Shown: positions 16,983 through 25,469, counted from the first letter of the stretch. The stretch is 44,390 nt of DNA from Oscillospiraceae bacterium (GCA_015064785.1 SVRM01000021.1:1-44390); one strand, 5' to 3'. Numbers and translations are program-made. The notes: generated by a model from the sequence alone, not told the origin.

Positions 16983-18215
16983 TCAGAATACAAAATTGCC
17001 GTTTTCAAAGACGGGGATATGCTCACCGGATGCTGTGATACCGATTACGGACATGTCCTTCGTACCGATCATGAAGTCGACATGATTGACGGAATGGTTG
17101 CCGCCGCGAGCGAACAGAGCCTCCTCGGAAAGAAGCTCGCCGCCCTTGACCGTGTTCGGATAACATCTGCCAAGCGCCAGATGGCAGGATGCATTTTCGT
17201 CAAAGAGGGTATTGTAGAACAATATATTCTGTGCGCGGATCGGGGAATCGTACGGGATCAGCGCAACCTCACCGAGTCTGCGGGAACCCTCATCCGTATC
17301 GAGCAGACGTGTCAGTGCATCTTCGCCGACTTCTGCATGATGATCGAAAACCTTGCCGTCACGGAAGGTCAGCGAAAAGCGGTCAATCAGACAGCCCTGA
17401 TACGACAGCGGCATGGACGAGATGACCGTTCCTTCTGCCTGCATACAGTGCGGCATGGTGAAAATTTCCTCGGTCGGCATATTCGGGAAGTAGACATAAC
17501 CGTCGTTTGATGTTTCGCTTCCGCCAAACCACACATGATGCTCCGGAAGACCGACACGGAAATCCGTGCCGAGGCTGTTTTTGAATTCCAACGCGGTAAA
17601 TGCGAATTTGTTCAGCTTCTTCGCACGGCGCTTGAGAATACGGTCGTGTTTTTCCCATTTTCTGACGGTATCACCGCGCGTGATGCGCACGGATTTGAAA
17701 ATTGCGTCCCACAGCATACGGATTGCCTGCGTGTCTGAGACATCCGGGAAAATCTTGCGTGCCCAGGCGGCACAGGGATACGCGACAACGGTCCAGCGAA
17801 GATTTCCGGCATCCATGATATCATAAAATTCCTTCAGCGCGGCACGGCGTGCTTTGGCAGATGCAAGGAGCTTTTCGCCGTCCACGCCTGCAAACGCTTC
17901 GGGGTCTTCCGCAATGATGGAAATAGCAACGGTTCCCTCGCGTGCATAGTAGTTGCTTTGTTCTGCCTGCCATGCGGGAACAGTTTCAAACTGGGAGAGG
18001 GCTGCGTTTTCATAACGGACACGTGTGGCTGCGGTGTCGGAATACTGCATGATGACGTCTTTGGCGCCGCATTTGAAGGCTTCTTCCATTACCATGCGGC
18101 CGAAGTCTGCCGCGATGATCGGACAGCGGACGATGACATAGATGCCTTCGGAGACATGAACGCCCTGTCTGACAGTCAAACGGGCGTATTCACGTAATTT
18201 TTCATCAAAAGCCAT
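16983..18215 (-). CDS. M29 family aminopeptidase
   Basis: 410 residues, full length for the AmpS/aminopeptidase T family of cobalt- or zinc-dependent enzymes that remove N-terminal residues from peptides. Expected metal-site segments are present: NMPTEEIFTMP (glutamates), GEVALIPYDSPI, ENASCHLALG and NHSVNHVDFMIGTKDM (His, His, Asp). No signal peptide, so cytoplasmic. GAAAGGAA lies upstream of the ATG. It is the last gene of the nusB operon, 24 bp after ispA, and ends 11 bp from the hairpin at 16936-16972. The association with ispA has no obvious metabolic logic. Confidence 0.92.
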   Translation of the reverse strand: MAFDEKLREYARLTVRQGVHVSEGIYVIVRCPIIAADFGRMVMEEAFKCGAKDVIMQYSDTAATRVRYENAALSQFETVPAWQAEQSNYYAREGTVAISIIAEDPEAFAGVDGEKLLASAKARRAALKEFYDIMDAGNLRWTVVAYPCAAWARKIFPDVSDTQAIRMLWDAIFKSVRITRGDTVRKWEKHDRILKRRAKKLNKFAFTALEFKNSLGTDFRVGLPEHHVWFGGSETSNDGYVYFPNMPTEEIFTMPHCMQAEGTVISSMPLSYQGCLIDRFSLTFRDGKVFDHHAEVGEDALTRLLDTDEGSRRLGEVALIPYDSPIRAQNILFYNTLFDENASCHLALGRCYPNTVKGGELLSEEALFARGGNHSVNHVDFMIGTKDMSVIGITASGEHIPVFENGNFVF

Positions 18216-18239
18216 GATAGAGAGTTCCTTTCGTTTGGA

Positions 18240-19127
18240 TCAATGGGTACGGTTGAGCAGATAATCAGCAAGTTCATCAAGCGTAGCACGGGCGGGGAAC
18301 AGCGCGATTGCATTTTTCGCCTGTTCGGTCAGATCACGGGCATAATCAAGTGCCTGATCGGCTGACATAAAGGTTAAAAACGTCGTTTTGCCCTGTTCTT
18401 CATCGGAGCCGATCGGCTTGCCGAGGTCTTCCTCCGAACCAACTGCATCCAGACGGTCATCGATGACCTGGAATGCCAGTCCCACATGTTCTGCGTATAC
18501 AACAGCTGACTGATACCGGATGTCATCGGTATCGGTAATGCCGGCGGCGAAACAGCCGAGCAGACATGCCGCACGGATCAGCGCACCGGTCTTCTTTGTA
18601 TGCATTTCAAGAAGCGCATCAAAATCGAGTCTGTCTTCCTCGCCGCGCAGATCGAGCATCTGGCCGCCGATCATGCCGAAGGATCCTGCGGCATGTGCGA
18701 GAAGGCGGACGGCAGGCTGAACGATTTCGGGCGGAATGGAGGGCGCGGAGGCTACAGAAAAGGCTTCGGTCAGCAGCGCATCTCCGGCAAGTACCGCTGC
18801 TGCTTCGCCGTAAACGATATGGTTGGTCGGTTTGCCGCGGCGCAGATCGTCATCATCCATGCACGGCAGATCGTCGTGAATCAGGGAATAGGTGTGAATC
18901 ATTTCCAGCGCACAGCCAAGATCGAGCGCTGTCTTCTCGTCGCCGCCGAACATACGGCAGAACTGGAGCGTCAGAAACGGACGGATGCGTTTACCGCCAT
19001 TCAGAAGGCTGTAACGGATTGCTTCAAACAGAACCGGATAATCCCGGTCGGAATCGTGGGTCAGTTGTTCCAGCCGCTCCTCAATGATGCGGGCGTCTGA
19101 TGACAGCTGTTGTTCAATCGGTAACAT
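18240..19127 (-). CDS. ispA: Farnesyl diphosphate synthase (IspA-type polyprenyl synthetase)
   Basis: 295 residues. It condenses IPP with DMAPP/GPP to make farnesyl diphosphate for undecaprenyl and other isoprenoids. The first aspartate-rich motif DDLPCMD starts at D85 (with D91-94 and RRGKP after it), and the second, DDRLD, is at 223-227, followed by DLGKPIGSDEEQGKTT. The two-residue insertion in the first motif is typical of bacterial short-chain FPP synthases. Gene order xseA-xseB-ispA is widespread in Firmicutes and supports the call. It starts 26 bp after xseB. A geranyl- or geranylgeranyl-diphosphate product cannot be excluded from sequence. Confidence 0.94.
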   Translation of the reverse strand: MLPIEQQLSSDARIIEERLEQLTHDSDRDYPVLFEAIRYSLLNGGKRIRPFLTLQFCRMFGGDEKTALDLGCALEMIHTYSLIHDDLPCMDDDDLRRGKPTNHIVYGEAAAVLAGDALLTEAFSVASAPSIPPEIVQPAVRLLAHAAGSFGMIGGQMLDLRGEEDRLDFDALLEMHTKKTGALIRAACLLGCFAAGITDTDDIRYQSAVVYAEHVGLAFQVIDDRLDAVGSEEDLGKPIGSDEEQGKTTFLTFMSADQALDYARDLTEQAKNAIALFPARATLDELADYLLNRTH

Positions 19128-19153
19128 TACGGTGAATATCCTTTCTTGTGAAG

Positions 19154-19450
19154 TCAGTCGGTGGAGAAATCGCGTTCAACGATATCGCCGTTTTCAGCGC
19201 GGGTGAGAACCTTGATCTGCTGTTCTGCCGCGTCGAGCTTTTCGCTGCAAAAGCGGACCAGTGCAATGCCTTCCTCATATAAGGAAAGCGACTTGTCGAG
19301 CGGAGCGGAACCGTCCTCGAGTGCTGTGACAATTTCATTCAGCCGTGCGAGCGCGGCTTCAAACGATTTTTCTTCTTTTTTTGTTTTCTTTTTTGTCTCA
19401 GCGGACGGTTTTTCCGTCGCGGGCATTACGTTTTTTTCGGTATCAGACAT
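19154..19450 (-). CDS. xseB: Exodeoxyribonuclease VII small subunit
   Basis: 98 residues. The C-terminal 60 residues are the classic XseB helical hairpin: SFEAALARLNEIVTALEDG, then PLDKSLSLYEEGIALV and CSEKLDAAEQQI. The N-terminal 35 residues form a Lys/Glu-rich extension not needed for the fold. The start codon overlaps the xseA stop by 8 bp. XseB binds XseA to form Exo VII, which degrades single-stranded DNA to oligonucleotides. Confidence 0.93.
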   Translation of the reverse strand: MSDTEKNVMPATEKPSAETKKKTKKEEKSFEAALARLNEIVTALEDGSAPLDKSLSLYEEGIALVRFCSEKLDAAEQQIKVLTRAENGDIVERDFSTD

Positions 19451-20747
19451 GGCTTGCATCCTTTTCTTTATGAATTTCCTGAACTGCGGCATCAGCAGTG
19501 CCGTCAGAGAAGCGAAGATGCAGTGTATCTCCGACCTGCATCTGACCAACAGAGCGCAGGGACTGTCCGCTGTCATCAAAGACAGCACTGTAGCCGCGCG
19601 TCAGAACAGACAGCGGATTGAGTGCTTCGAGCTTGGCAGTCTGCGCAAGAAAGCGGGATTTGCTTTCGGAAATGTGTGACTGCATGGCATGGTGCAGTGC
19701 GGCATCCAGTGGGTCGAGGGAAGTGTGTGCGGATTTGATACGGCGTTCGGCGGAGAGTGCCAGCCGTGCTGTCAGATTGTCAATATCCATGTGACGGTTT
19801 TGCAGAAAGGAATCTGGCGACTGCAAAACACGCTTGCCTGCAAGTGTCGTCAAAGACTGCCGGTCCTCCCGGAGCTTTGCGCGGATATGGGTGTTGAGTG
19901 CATCGCGGTACAAACGGAGCTTCTGGTTCAGCTCAGTACTGTCAGGCACGGCAAGCTCTGCTGCCGCTGACGGTGTTGGAGCGCGCAGATCGGAAACGAA
20001 ATCGCAGATGGTAAAGTCGGTTTCGTGACCGACAGCGGAAATGACGGGGATATCGGAGTCGGCGATGGTGCGGGCAAGGGTTTCGTCGTTGAACGCCCAC
20101 AGCTCCTCGAGCGAACCGCCGCCGCGTCCGATGATAATCACATCCACGGAACGGTATTTGTTGAAGTAGCGGATACCGGAGGTCAGCTGCTTCGGTGCGC
20201 CTTCTCCTTGAACCAGCGTCGGGAAGAGGATCATTTTTGTTGTCGGAGAACGGCGCGTCAGAATGTTGATGATGTCGCGGACAGCCGCGCCGGTCGGCGA
20301 TGTGATGACGCCGACAGCCAATGGAAATGCGGGAATTGGTTTCTTGCGGGCATCGTCAAACAGACCTTCTGCCGCAAGCTTTGCTTTCAGCTGCTCGAAA
20401 GCCGCCGCAAGTGCGCCGAAGCCATCCGGTTCCATGGAATCACAGGAGATCTGATATTGTCCGGACGGTGGGTAGACGGTGATTCTGCCGTGAACGATCA
20501 CACGCATTCCGTTTTCCGGTCGGAATTTGAGCCGCATGGCAGAAGATTTGAACATGACTGCACGCAGAACTCCCGACGTATCCTTGAGGGAAAAATACAT
20601 GTGTCCGGAGGTATGGTACGCAGTCAGATTGGAAATCTCACCAACAATATAGACCGAGTCCAGCACCGGAGAATCTTCAATCAGATACTTGATGTATTCA
20701 TTGATCTGTGCGACAGAAAACACCGCAGTTTTCGGATCATTCGGCAT
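19443..20747 (-). CDS. xseA: Exodeoxyribonuclease VII large subunit
   Basis: 434 residues. An N-terminal OB-fold (VYIVGEISNLTAYHTSGHMYFSLKD) is followed by the catalytic domain: GVITSPTGAAVRDI, IIGRGGGSLEELWAFNDE, PVISAVGHETDFT and DLRAPTPSAAAE, all conserved in XseA. A long helical region links to a C-terminal ALNPLSVLTRGYSAV segment. ATG 20747 is preferred over the upstream frame opening because it matches the family N-terminus and has GGAGAAG nearby. It overlaps the hydrolase stop by 11 bp, indicating translational coupling in the operon. Confidence 0.95.
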   Translation of the reverse strand: MPNDPKTAVFSVAQINEYIKYLIEDSPVLDSVYIVGEISNLTAYHTSGHMYFSLKDTSGVLRAVMFKSSAMRLKFRPENGMRVIVHGRITVYPPSGQYQISCDSMEPDGFGALAAAFEQLKAKLAAEGLFDDARKKPIPAFPLAVGVITSPTGAAVRDIINILTRRSPTTKMILFPTLVQGEGAPKQLTSGIRYFNKYRSVDVIIIGRGGGSLEELWAFNDETLARTIADSDIPVISAVGHETDFTICDFVSDLRAPTPSAAAELAVPDSTELNQKLRLYRDALNTHIRAKLREDRQSLTTLAGKRVLQSPDSFLQNRHMDIDNLTARLALSAERRIKSAHTSLDPLDAALHHAMQSHISESKSRFLAQTAKLEALNPLSVLTRGYSAVFDDSGQSLRSVGQMQVGDTLHLRFSDGTADAAVQEIHKEKDASHV

Positions 20748-21729
20748 GGGACTTCTCCGTGGGAACCGGCTTGTCAAGGGTTTCAAAGATCATTGACCAC
20801 ACCGTATCATCCTGTGCGGTCATACGGTTCCAATCATATCGCTGCTTGAATGCGGCTTTCTGTTCGTCCGTGATAAGACGCTTTTTCTTCATTGCCGTTT
20901 TATATTCGGCGAAAAACGCATCCTTGTATTTCACGGCATCTTCTGTGTAATTGGGGTTATGTGCTTTGTTTTCCAATAGAACAAAGCGGGTGTTTGGGCG
21001 GTCGGAAAGTGCCTCGCGCAGCAGATCAAAATGATGCTTTGCCGCTACTACCGCATCATCTGCGGAATGGATCACCAGCACATGTGCATCGGTATTCCGA
21101 AGCGACTGTCTTGCATCGGTGTCATAAAGATCCGGATTCTTTGCGCGTTCTTCCGCAGAGATTTTATTTGCATAGCGAGAAAGCATGTCCGGCAGCAGAT
21201 GTTCCATCAGCTGCGGTGCGCTGATGGGCGGTGCCAGTGCGACAATGTGAGCAACCTCGGGATGGAGGGAGGCAATATTGACGGTGGAAAGTCCGCCCCA
21301 GCTGTGTCCGATGACGGAAATCGGAAGATCGGCATATGCCGGATCGCGGCGGAGTGCATCGATGACATCACGGCAGTCGATCAGGGACTGGATAAAACCG
21401 CCGGTATCGGCACCGCCGGATTTCATGCAGCCGGTATGGTCATAGGCATAAACACGGTAACCGTGTGCGCACAGGCGTTCAATTTCTTTCATGTAACCGG
21501 TATGTCCGGAACCCATGCCGTGTTCAAACAGGATCAGACGATCTGCACGGTATCCGTCATAGCTGTAAAAATAGCCGTCCAGTGTATGTCCCTTGGAAGA
21601 TGTGATCGGATACGGGATTTGGTTCAGACCGGGAAAGTCGGCAGCGGAAAAGTAGAAAACGGCTCCGGTGTCGTCGGCACGTGTATAGACCATATCGGTG
21701 ATCTGTTTTTTCAGAAAGCGGTACAGCAT
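20737..21729 (-). CDS. Alpha/beta hydrolase
   Basis: 330 residues. Alpha/beta-hydrolase hallmarks: the oxyanion-site strand LILFEHGMGSG, YDHTG, the nucleophile elbow GHSWGG, an Asp candidate in VIHSADDAVV and a His candidate in NKAHNPNY. A lid region lies between the elbow and the Asp. No signal peptide is visible. AAAGGAA sits 7 nt before ATG 21729. It may be an esterase, lipase or peptidase; the substrate is unknown. It lies 29 bp downstream of the small membrane-protein gene and overlaps xseA, an unusual insertion into the otherwise conserved nusB-xseA neighbourhood. Confidence 0.85.
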   Translation of the reverse strand: MLYRFLKKQITDMVYTRADDTGAVFYFSAADFPGLNQIPYPITSSKGHTLDGYFYSYDGYRADRLILFEHGMGSGHTGYMKEIERLCAHGYRVYAYDHTGCMKSGGADTGGFIQSLIDCRDVIDALRRDPAYADLPISVIGHSWGGLSTVNIASLHPEVAHIVALAPPISAPQLMEHLLPDMLSRYANKISAEERAKNPDLYDTDARQSLRNTDAHVLVIHSADDAVVAAKHHFDLLREALSDRPNTRFVLLENKAHNPNYTEDAVKYKDAFFAEYKTAMKKKRLITDEQKAAFKQRYDWNRMTAQDDTVWSMIFETLDKPVPTEKSHAE

Positions 21730-21758
21730 AACAATGGTTCCTTTCTGCAAATGTTAGA

Positions 21759-22187
21759 TTATTCCCAAAGGGTAAATTCAAGAAATACAGCGCCCATGAC
21801 AAGATTCAGGAGTGTTGCTGTGATGAGAAGTGCGATTCGTTTTCGGCGGGAAATACCGTGTGTCGTTTTGATAAGCAGAAGCTCCGTTGCAAGCAGGAGC
21901 AGGTAAAAGAGAATCCGTGCGACGGAATTGGCGGAAAAGTACGTCTCGATCAAAGTGCCGTCCATATCCTCATACGGCCGTCCGGAACCGAACAGCGGCA
22001 GGGTGATATATCGGTTGATGGGTGAATAGAGGAGAGTGAACAGCGGAGAAATCAAGAGGGGCCACAGAATGGCATTCCATCGGTATAGAAAAAAGACCGG
22101 CTTTTGTGTCTTCTGCATCGGCGGTTGCTTTGCTGCATCCACTTTGTGCCGGATGGTATCGGCGTATTTGATTTTTTTATCTTTCAT
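21759..22187 (-). CDS. Small membrane protein of unknown function
   Basis: 142 residues. A basic N-terminus of about 30 residues is followed by three hydrophobic segments (about 34-55, 88-106 and 118-138), with a loop between the first two predicted outside. I recognise no family. The ATG overlaps the stop of the M22-like gene (ATGA), so translation is coupled. The next gene in the operon is the alpha/beta hydrolase. A partner role with that hydrolase is possible but not shown by sequence. Confidence 0.7.
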   Translation of the reverse strand: MKDKKIKYADTIRHKVDAAKQPPMQKTQKPVFFLYRWNAILWPLLISPLFTLLYSPINRYITLPLFGSGRPYEDMDGTLIETYFSANSVARILFYLLLLATELLLIKTTHGISRRKRIALLITATLLNLVMGAVFLEFTLWE

Positions 22188-23230
22188 GCGTGTTTTTGAG
22201 CGGCAAGATATGCCCGGCAGGCAAGCAGAGAGGTGCCAACAGCGTTATCAGAGGAAAAGACTGGTGCGGCGAAATACGCGCGGCTTCTGTGCTTGCGGCA
22301 GAAAGCTGACAGAGCATTCCGCATCAGCAGATTGGACATCACACCGCCTGCATACAGTACCGGATGACCGGGGTGCAGGGCAAGTGCATTTTCTGTCATT
22401 TTTGTCAGCGTTTTTTCAAGGAAAGCAAAGACAAAGGCGGCAACCTCGTTGTCGGGAACGCCGTTACGGTGCATCTTCTGTGCAAGGTTTTCCAAACCTG
22501 ACAGATTACAGTCACAGCCTCGAACGCAGATTTTCGGGGATGCGATTTTCCCGTCGTAGGTTTTGGCAAGTGCCTCCAGTGCCGGTCCGCAGGGGAATGG
22601 CAAACCAAGCATGACGCCGACGCGGTCAACGGCCTGACCTGCGTGCAGATCCAGTGAAGTGCCGCGCATCTCAATGTTGTAACGTCCGTCCGTCGGTGTG
22701 ACATGAAGCAGGTCCGTGGTACCGCCTGAGACATGAAACGCAAGAAACGGCGCTGTTTCCAGTGATGGATCCTGCACGTCATCGGGGGAATACACGGTCA
22801 CAGCATCCGGCGCATAAACGGCGGAATACGCTGCGGCTGCGATGTGTCCCTCCTGGTGTGAGAAGGTATAATACGGGACACGCAATGCCGCCGCAATGCC
22901 GCGCGCAACATTTTCACCGGCAAGGAAGCAGGGCATATAGGATCCTTCGGTTCTGCGCGGTGTGGTTGAACAGCCGACAGCAACGATCTGTGCGTCATCG
23001 GGTATGGTGGAGAGCAGCTCCTCGATCATGGGCGGCAGGTTGCAGGTATGAGCAAACAGGGCATCCGACTGGCGCAGTCCTCGCTCACCTGCGCGAACGG
23101 TCAGAAGCTGTTTTGCCTGTTTTATGAGAAAACCGCCGGATACATATCCCCAGTCCGGAGTACTGTATGCGGCGGATGTCGTATAATTGCTTGTATCGAT
23201 GGCGAGGATGACTGGTTGTTTATCTGTCAT
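22184..23230 (-). CDS. M22/TsaD-like (Kae1 superfamily) protein
   Basis: 348 residues. An ASKHA-fold protein of the TsaD/Gcp superfamily: N-terminal DTSNYTTS phosphate-loop-like segment, the metal motif HQEGH with His125 and His129, FHVSGGTTDLL and a late YAGGVMSN(L). Canonical TsaD makes the t6A modification of tRNA, but there the N-terminus reads ETSCDET-like and the metal motif is HxEGH; this protein is a divergent paralog that Clostridia often place next to nusB. Whether it has t6A activity is unknown. ATG 23230 starts one base after the nusB stop. Misannotation as a glycoprotease is likely in databases. Confidence 0.8.
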   Translation of the reverse strand: MTDKQPVILAIDTSNYTTSAAYSTPDWGYVSGGFLIKQAKQLLTVRAGERGLRQSDALFAHTCNLPPMIEELLSTIPDDAQIVAVGCSTTPRRTEGSYMPCFLAGENVARGIAAALRVPYYTFSHQEGHIAAAAYSAVYAPDAVTVYSPDDVQDPSLETAPFLAFHVSGGTTDLLHVTPTDGRYNIEMRGTSLDLHAGQAVDRVGVMLGLPFPCGPALEALAKTYDGKIASPKICVRGCDCNLSGLENLAQKMHRNGVPDNEVAAFVFAFLEKTLTKMTENALALHPGHPVLYAGGVMSNLLMRNALSAFCRKHRSRAYFAAPVFSSDNAVGTSLLACRAYLAAQKHA

Positions 23231-23231
23231 C

Positions 23232-23636
23232 TTACAATAAGCCTTTCGCTTTTGCGACTGCATTGACGACACCGTTGATGAAGGACGGCGCTTTGTCATG
23301 GTCATAAATTTTGGCGATTTCCAGTGCTTCGTTGATGGCAACCGATGCAGGAACATCATCGGAATAAAGCATTTCGTAGATGCACATACGCATGATAGCA
23401 CGGGAGACTTTGGACAGACGCTCCATCTTCCAGCCATGTGCGTGGTCTGCAATCAGATCATCAAGTTCGGACAGGTGCTCCTCCATACCGAAGAATACGG
23501 CACGGACATAATCGTTTTCTTCAAACGCACGGTCTTCAATGGCTTCGTTATAAATTGCGGCAAAAGAACCGTCACGGTGAAAATCTGCTTCATATACCAG
23601 GGAAAAGATGATTTCCCGCGCTTCACGTCTTGTCAT
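23232..23636 (-). CDS. nusB: Transcription antitermination protein NusB
   Basis: 134 residues, typical length. All-helical NusB fold: TRREAREIIFSLVYE at the N-terminus, ADHAHGWKMERLSKVSRAIM, then DDVPASVAINEALEIAKIY and APSFINGVVNAV at the C-terminus. NusB binds boxA RNA with NusE (S10) and helps transcription of rRNA operons. The first gene of an eight-gene operon reaching 16983, expressed from a consensus promoter at 23685-23713. CAGGAGC precedes the ATG. Confidence 0.96.
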   Translation of the reverse strand: MTRREAREIIFSLVYEADFHRDGSFAAIYNEAIEDRAFEENDYVRAVFFGMEEHLSELDDLIADHAHGWKMERLSKVSRAIMRMCIYEMLYSDDVPASVAINEALEIAKIYDHDKAPSFINGVVNAVAKAKGLL

Positions 23637-23684
23637 AATCGCTCCTGTCTTTCAGACGAATTGTTTGGATTTTATACACATTAT

Positions 23685-23713
23685 ATTATAGCAGAAAACC
23701 GTCTTTCTGTCAA
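23685..23713 (-). promoter_or_regulatory. Consensus sigma-A promoter of the nusB operon
   Basis: Minus strand: -35 TTGACA (23708-23713), 17-nt spacer, -10 TATAAT (23685-23690) preceded by TGC, an extended -10. Confidence 0.92.
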
Positions 23714-23825
23714 GAATTATCGGTAATTTTTATCAATTATCGCATCGGTATGCCTGCCTCCATGATGTCGTACACCCCGAAACTCCGATTTTTGCGCAAA
23801 GCGGTCATTTGGCGCGGTTTGTGCA

Positions 23826-23835
23826 TATCATGATA
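23826..23835. promoter_or_regulatory. Palindrome TATCATGATA in the leader of the cysteine-rich gene
   Basis: A perfect 10-bp palindrome, 55 bp before the start of the cysteine-rich gene. No good sigma-A promoter is visible in this gap; CATGATA at 23829-23835 loosely resembles a forespore-sigma -10, but the -35 is unconvincing. Confidence 0.25.
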
Positions 23836-23890
23836 GGGGCGGTAGGTGTATGCCGTCTCAATCAAACCAACGAATACGGAGGAATCTAAC

Positions 23891-24799
23891 ATGGGAGAAT
23901 CCAGAAACGCCGCTCCCGGTATCCGCACAGACGGATTTGGCTGCGGTCACAGCGATGCGGTATACATCGACACCAATCGGATCCTTGACAGCTGCCGCGA
24001 TAAGGACTGTTTTGAAAACGTCCGCGTTTATTTATCGGATATCGGACAGGAAATGATCGATCATGCATCCAGCGTCCGTGCCAAATGTGCTGAGGTGGTT
24101 GATACCTGCATATCCGTCTCTCCGATGAACTTCAACCGCGGATTCTATCAGATCAATGTCCGGATATTTGTCCGCATGGAATTTGAAACGTGTGTCGGCG
24201 GAAAGGCACAATGTGTCGACGGGCTTGCCGTTGTCGAAAAATCCGTGATTCTGTTCGGCGGAGAGGGGCATGTTCGCATTTTCCGCTCCAAAGCGCAGAA
24301 CGGTCCATGCTGCGACGGATACAACGCGGATCGGATTTGCGATGACAATCTGCCGCAGGCGGTGTTTGAGGTTGCGGATCCGGTGGTTCTGTCGGCGCGC
24401 ATTGTGGAAAAGTGCAGCTGCCAGATTGTACCGAGCAGCTGCGGCTGCGGTTGCTGCTGCTGTACCTGTACCGGGGACATTCCGGAAAATGTGATGCACT
24501 GTCTTGGCGGTACCGTCTGCGTATCGGATGATGTGGAGCATCTTCTGCTGGTAGCACTTGGCTTCTTCTCTGTGATCCGCATGGAACGTCCCGCACAGTT
24601 TCTGGTCAGCGCAACCGAATACTGTGTACCGGAAAAGGAATGTGTTTTTGCGGAAGACGATGATCCCTGTGCTGCATTCCGTCGGATGGCGTTCCCTGTG
24701 GAGCAGTTCTGCCCGCCGAGCGCGGCTGTATCCCCGCACCGTCGTGACGATGACAGGGAACGGGGACACCTCTGTTCTGACGGCGCACGCAGATCATAA
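23891..24799 (+). CDS. Cysteine-rich conserved protein of unknown function
   Basis: 302 residues with about 26 cysteines, unusually many for a bacterial cytosolic protein. No signal peptide or membrane helix. Nine cysteines cluster in about 25 residues near position 180 (including CGCGCCCCTCTG), and most others occur singly through the chain. Other notable segments are GFGCGHSDAVYIDT at the start, SVSPMNFNRGFYQINVRIFV, VVEKSVILFGGEGHVRIF, and near the end SVIRMERPAQFLVSATEY and CVFAEDDDPC. GGAGG precedes the ATG. It is monocistronic, ending at a hairpin shared with the opposite P-loop gene. I recognise no named family; a structural, spore-associated or metal-binding role is possible but is inference. 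Confidence 0.8.
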   Translation: MGESRNAAPGIRTDGFGCGHSDAVYIDTNRILDSCRDKDCFENVRVYLSDIGQEMIDHASSVRAKCAEVVDTCISVSPMNFNRGFYQINVRIFVRMEFETCVGGKAQCVDGLAVVEKSVILFGGEGHVRIFRSKAQNGPCCDGYNADRICDDNLPQAVFEVADPVVLSARIVEKCSCQIVPSSCGCGCCCCTCTGDIPENVMHCLGGTVCVSDDVEHLLLVALGFFSVIRMERPAQFLVSATEYCVPEKECVFAEDDDPCAAFRRMAFPVEQFCPPSAAVSPHRRDDDRERGHLCSDGARRS

Positions 24800-24823
24800 C
24801 AGACGACAACAGTGTGATACGAA

Positions 24824-24855
24824 AAACGGCTGCCGTATTGCTGCGGCAGCCGTTT
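24824..24855. terminator. Terminator hairpin between convergent genes
   Basis: AACGGCTGCCG pairs with CGGCAGCCGTT. The best T tract (GTTTTTCG) is on the minus strand, serving the P-loop gene. Confidence 0.8.
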
Positions 24856-24878
24856 GCTGTACGATTGGAAGGATTCGC

Positions 24879-25292
24879 TTACTGCTGGAGGAACTGCTGG
24901 AGTTCTGCGGGAAGTGCAGCGGGAGCGATGGAAGAAGTGATAACACAGTTGAGGTTGTTTGCATTGACAAATGCTGCGATTTCCTTAATGGCAACAGTGA
25001 ATTCATCAACGTTATCGCGGCAGATCTTCAGCGCAGAGTCAACGAAGATATCGGTGATGTCATGGTTGGAAGCGACGATACCGCAGATAAAGCCGTAAAG
25101 CGCCTGACCGTCACTGATGGCATATTCCTTTGTATCAATCAGACGAACCTGATGAGTAATATCGAACTTCAGTTTATCGCCCTGTTCGAGGCAGACAACG
25201 GCACCGTTGGTGTTGTTCGGTGCAGCGTTTACCATTTCGATCAGAGTCTTGGTCTTGCCGGAACCCTTGAGGCCAACAATCAGTTTTAACAT
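24879..25292 (-). CDS. Small P-loop NTPase
   Basis: 137 residues. Walker A GLKGSGKT (7-14) right after the first strand and a Walker B-like DIFVDSALKI near residue 80 show a compact nucleotide-binding domain. The middle (EQGDKLKFDITHQVRLIDTKEY) and the Gln-rich C-terminus match no family I can name with certainty; similar short proteins are sometimes labelled PilT-like or thymidine-kinase-like without support. GGAG lies upstream of the ATG. Apparently monocistronic, with a weak promoter at 25400-25428 and about 100 nt of leader. Confidence 0.75.
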   Translation of the reverse strand: MLKLIVGLKGSGKTKTLIEMVNAAPNNTNGAVVCLEQGDKLKFDITHQVRLIDTKEYAISDGQALYGFICGIVASNHDITDIFVDSALKICRDNVDEFTVAIKEIAAFVNANNLNCVITSSIAPAALPAELQQFLQQ

Positions 25293-25399
25293 AAGTATAC
25301 TCCATTTCTCGACAGAATCAAGTGTGTTTGCTGTCCGGGTCGCTTTTGTGCAGATATCCTGCCGATGATATGATCTGCCGAACCGGATAGTACATATAT

Positions 25400-25428
25400 A
25401 TCATACACGAAAATTGAGAAAAAATCAA
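25400..25428 (-). promoter_or_regulatory. Putative sigma-A promoter of the P-loop gene
   Basis: Minus strand: -35 TTGATT (25423-25428), 17-nt spacer, -10 TATGAT (25400-25405). Confidence 0.5.
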
Positions 25429-25469
25429 GAGGTTCTCCATCAATTTCCCAAAAAAATCGAAGTTTGTTA

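Noticed and set aside
24300..24500. Cys-rich stretch as a sign of a frameshift or low-complexity artefact
   Set aside because: The frame remains open with matching codon usage on both sides, and cysteines are spread through the whole protein.
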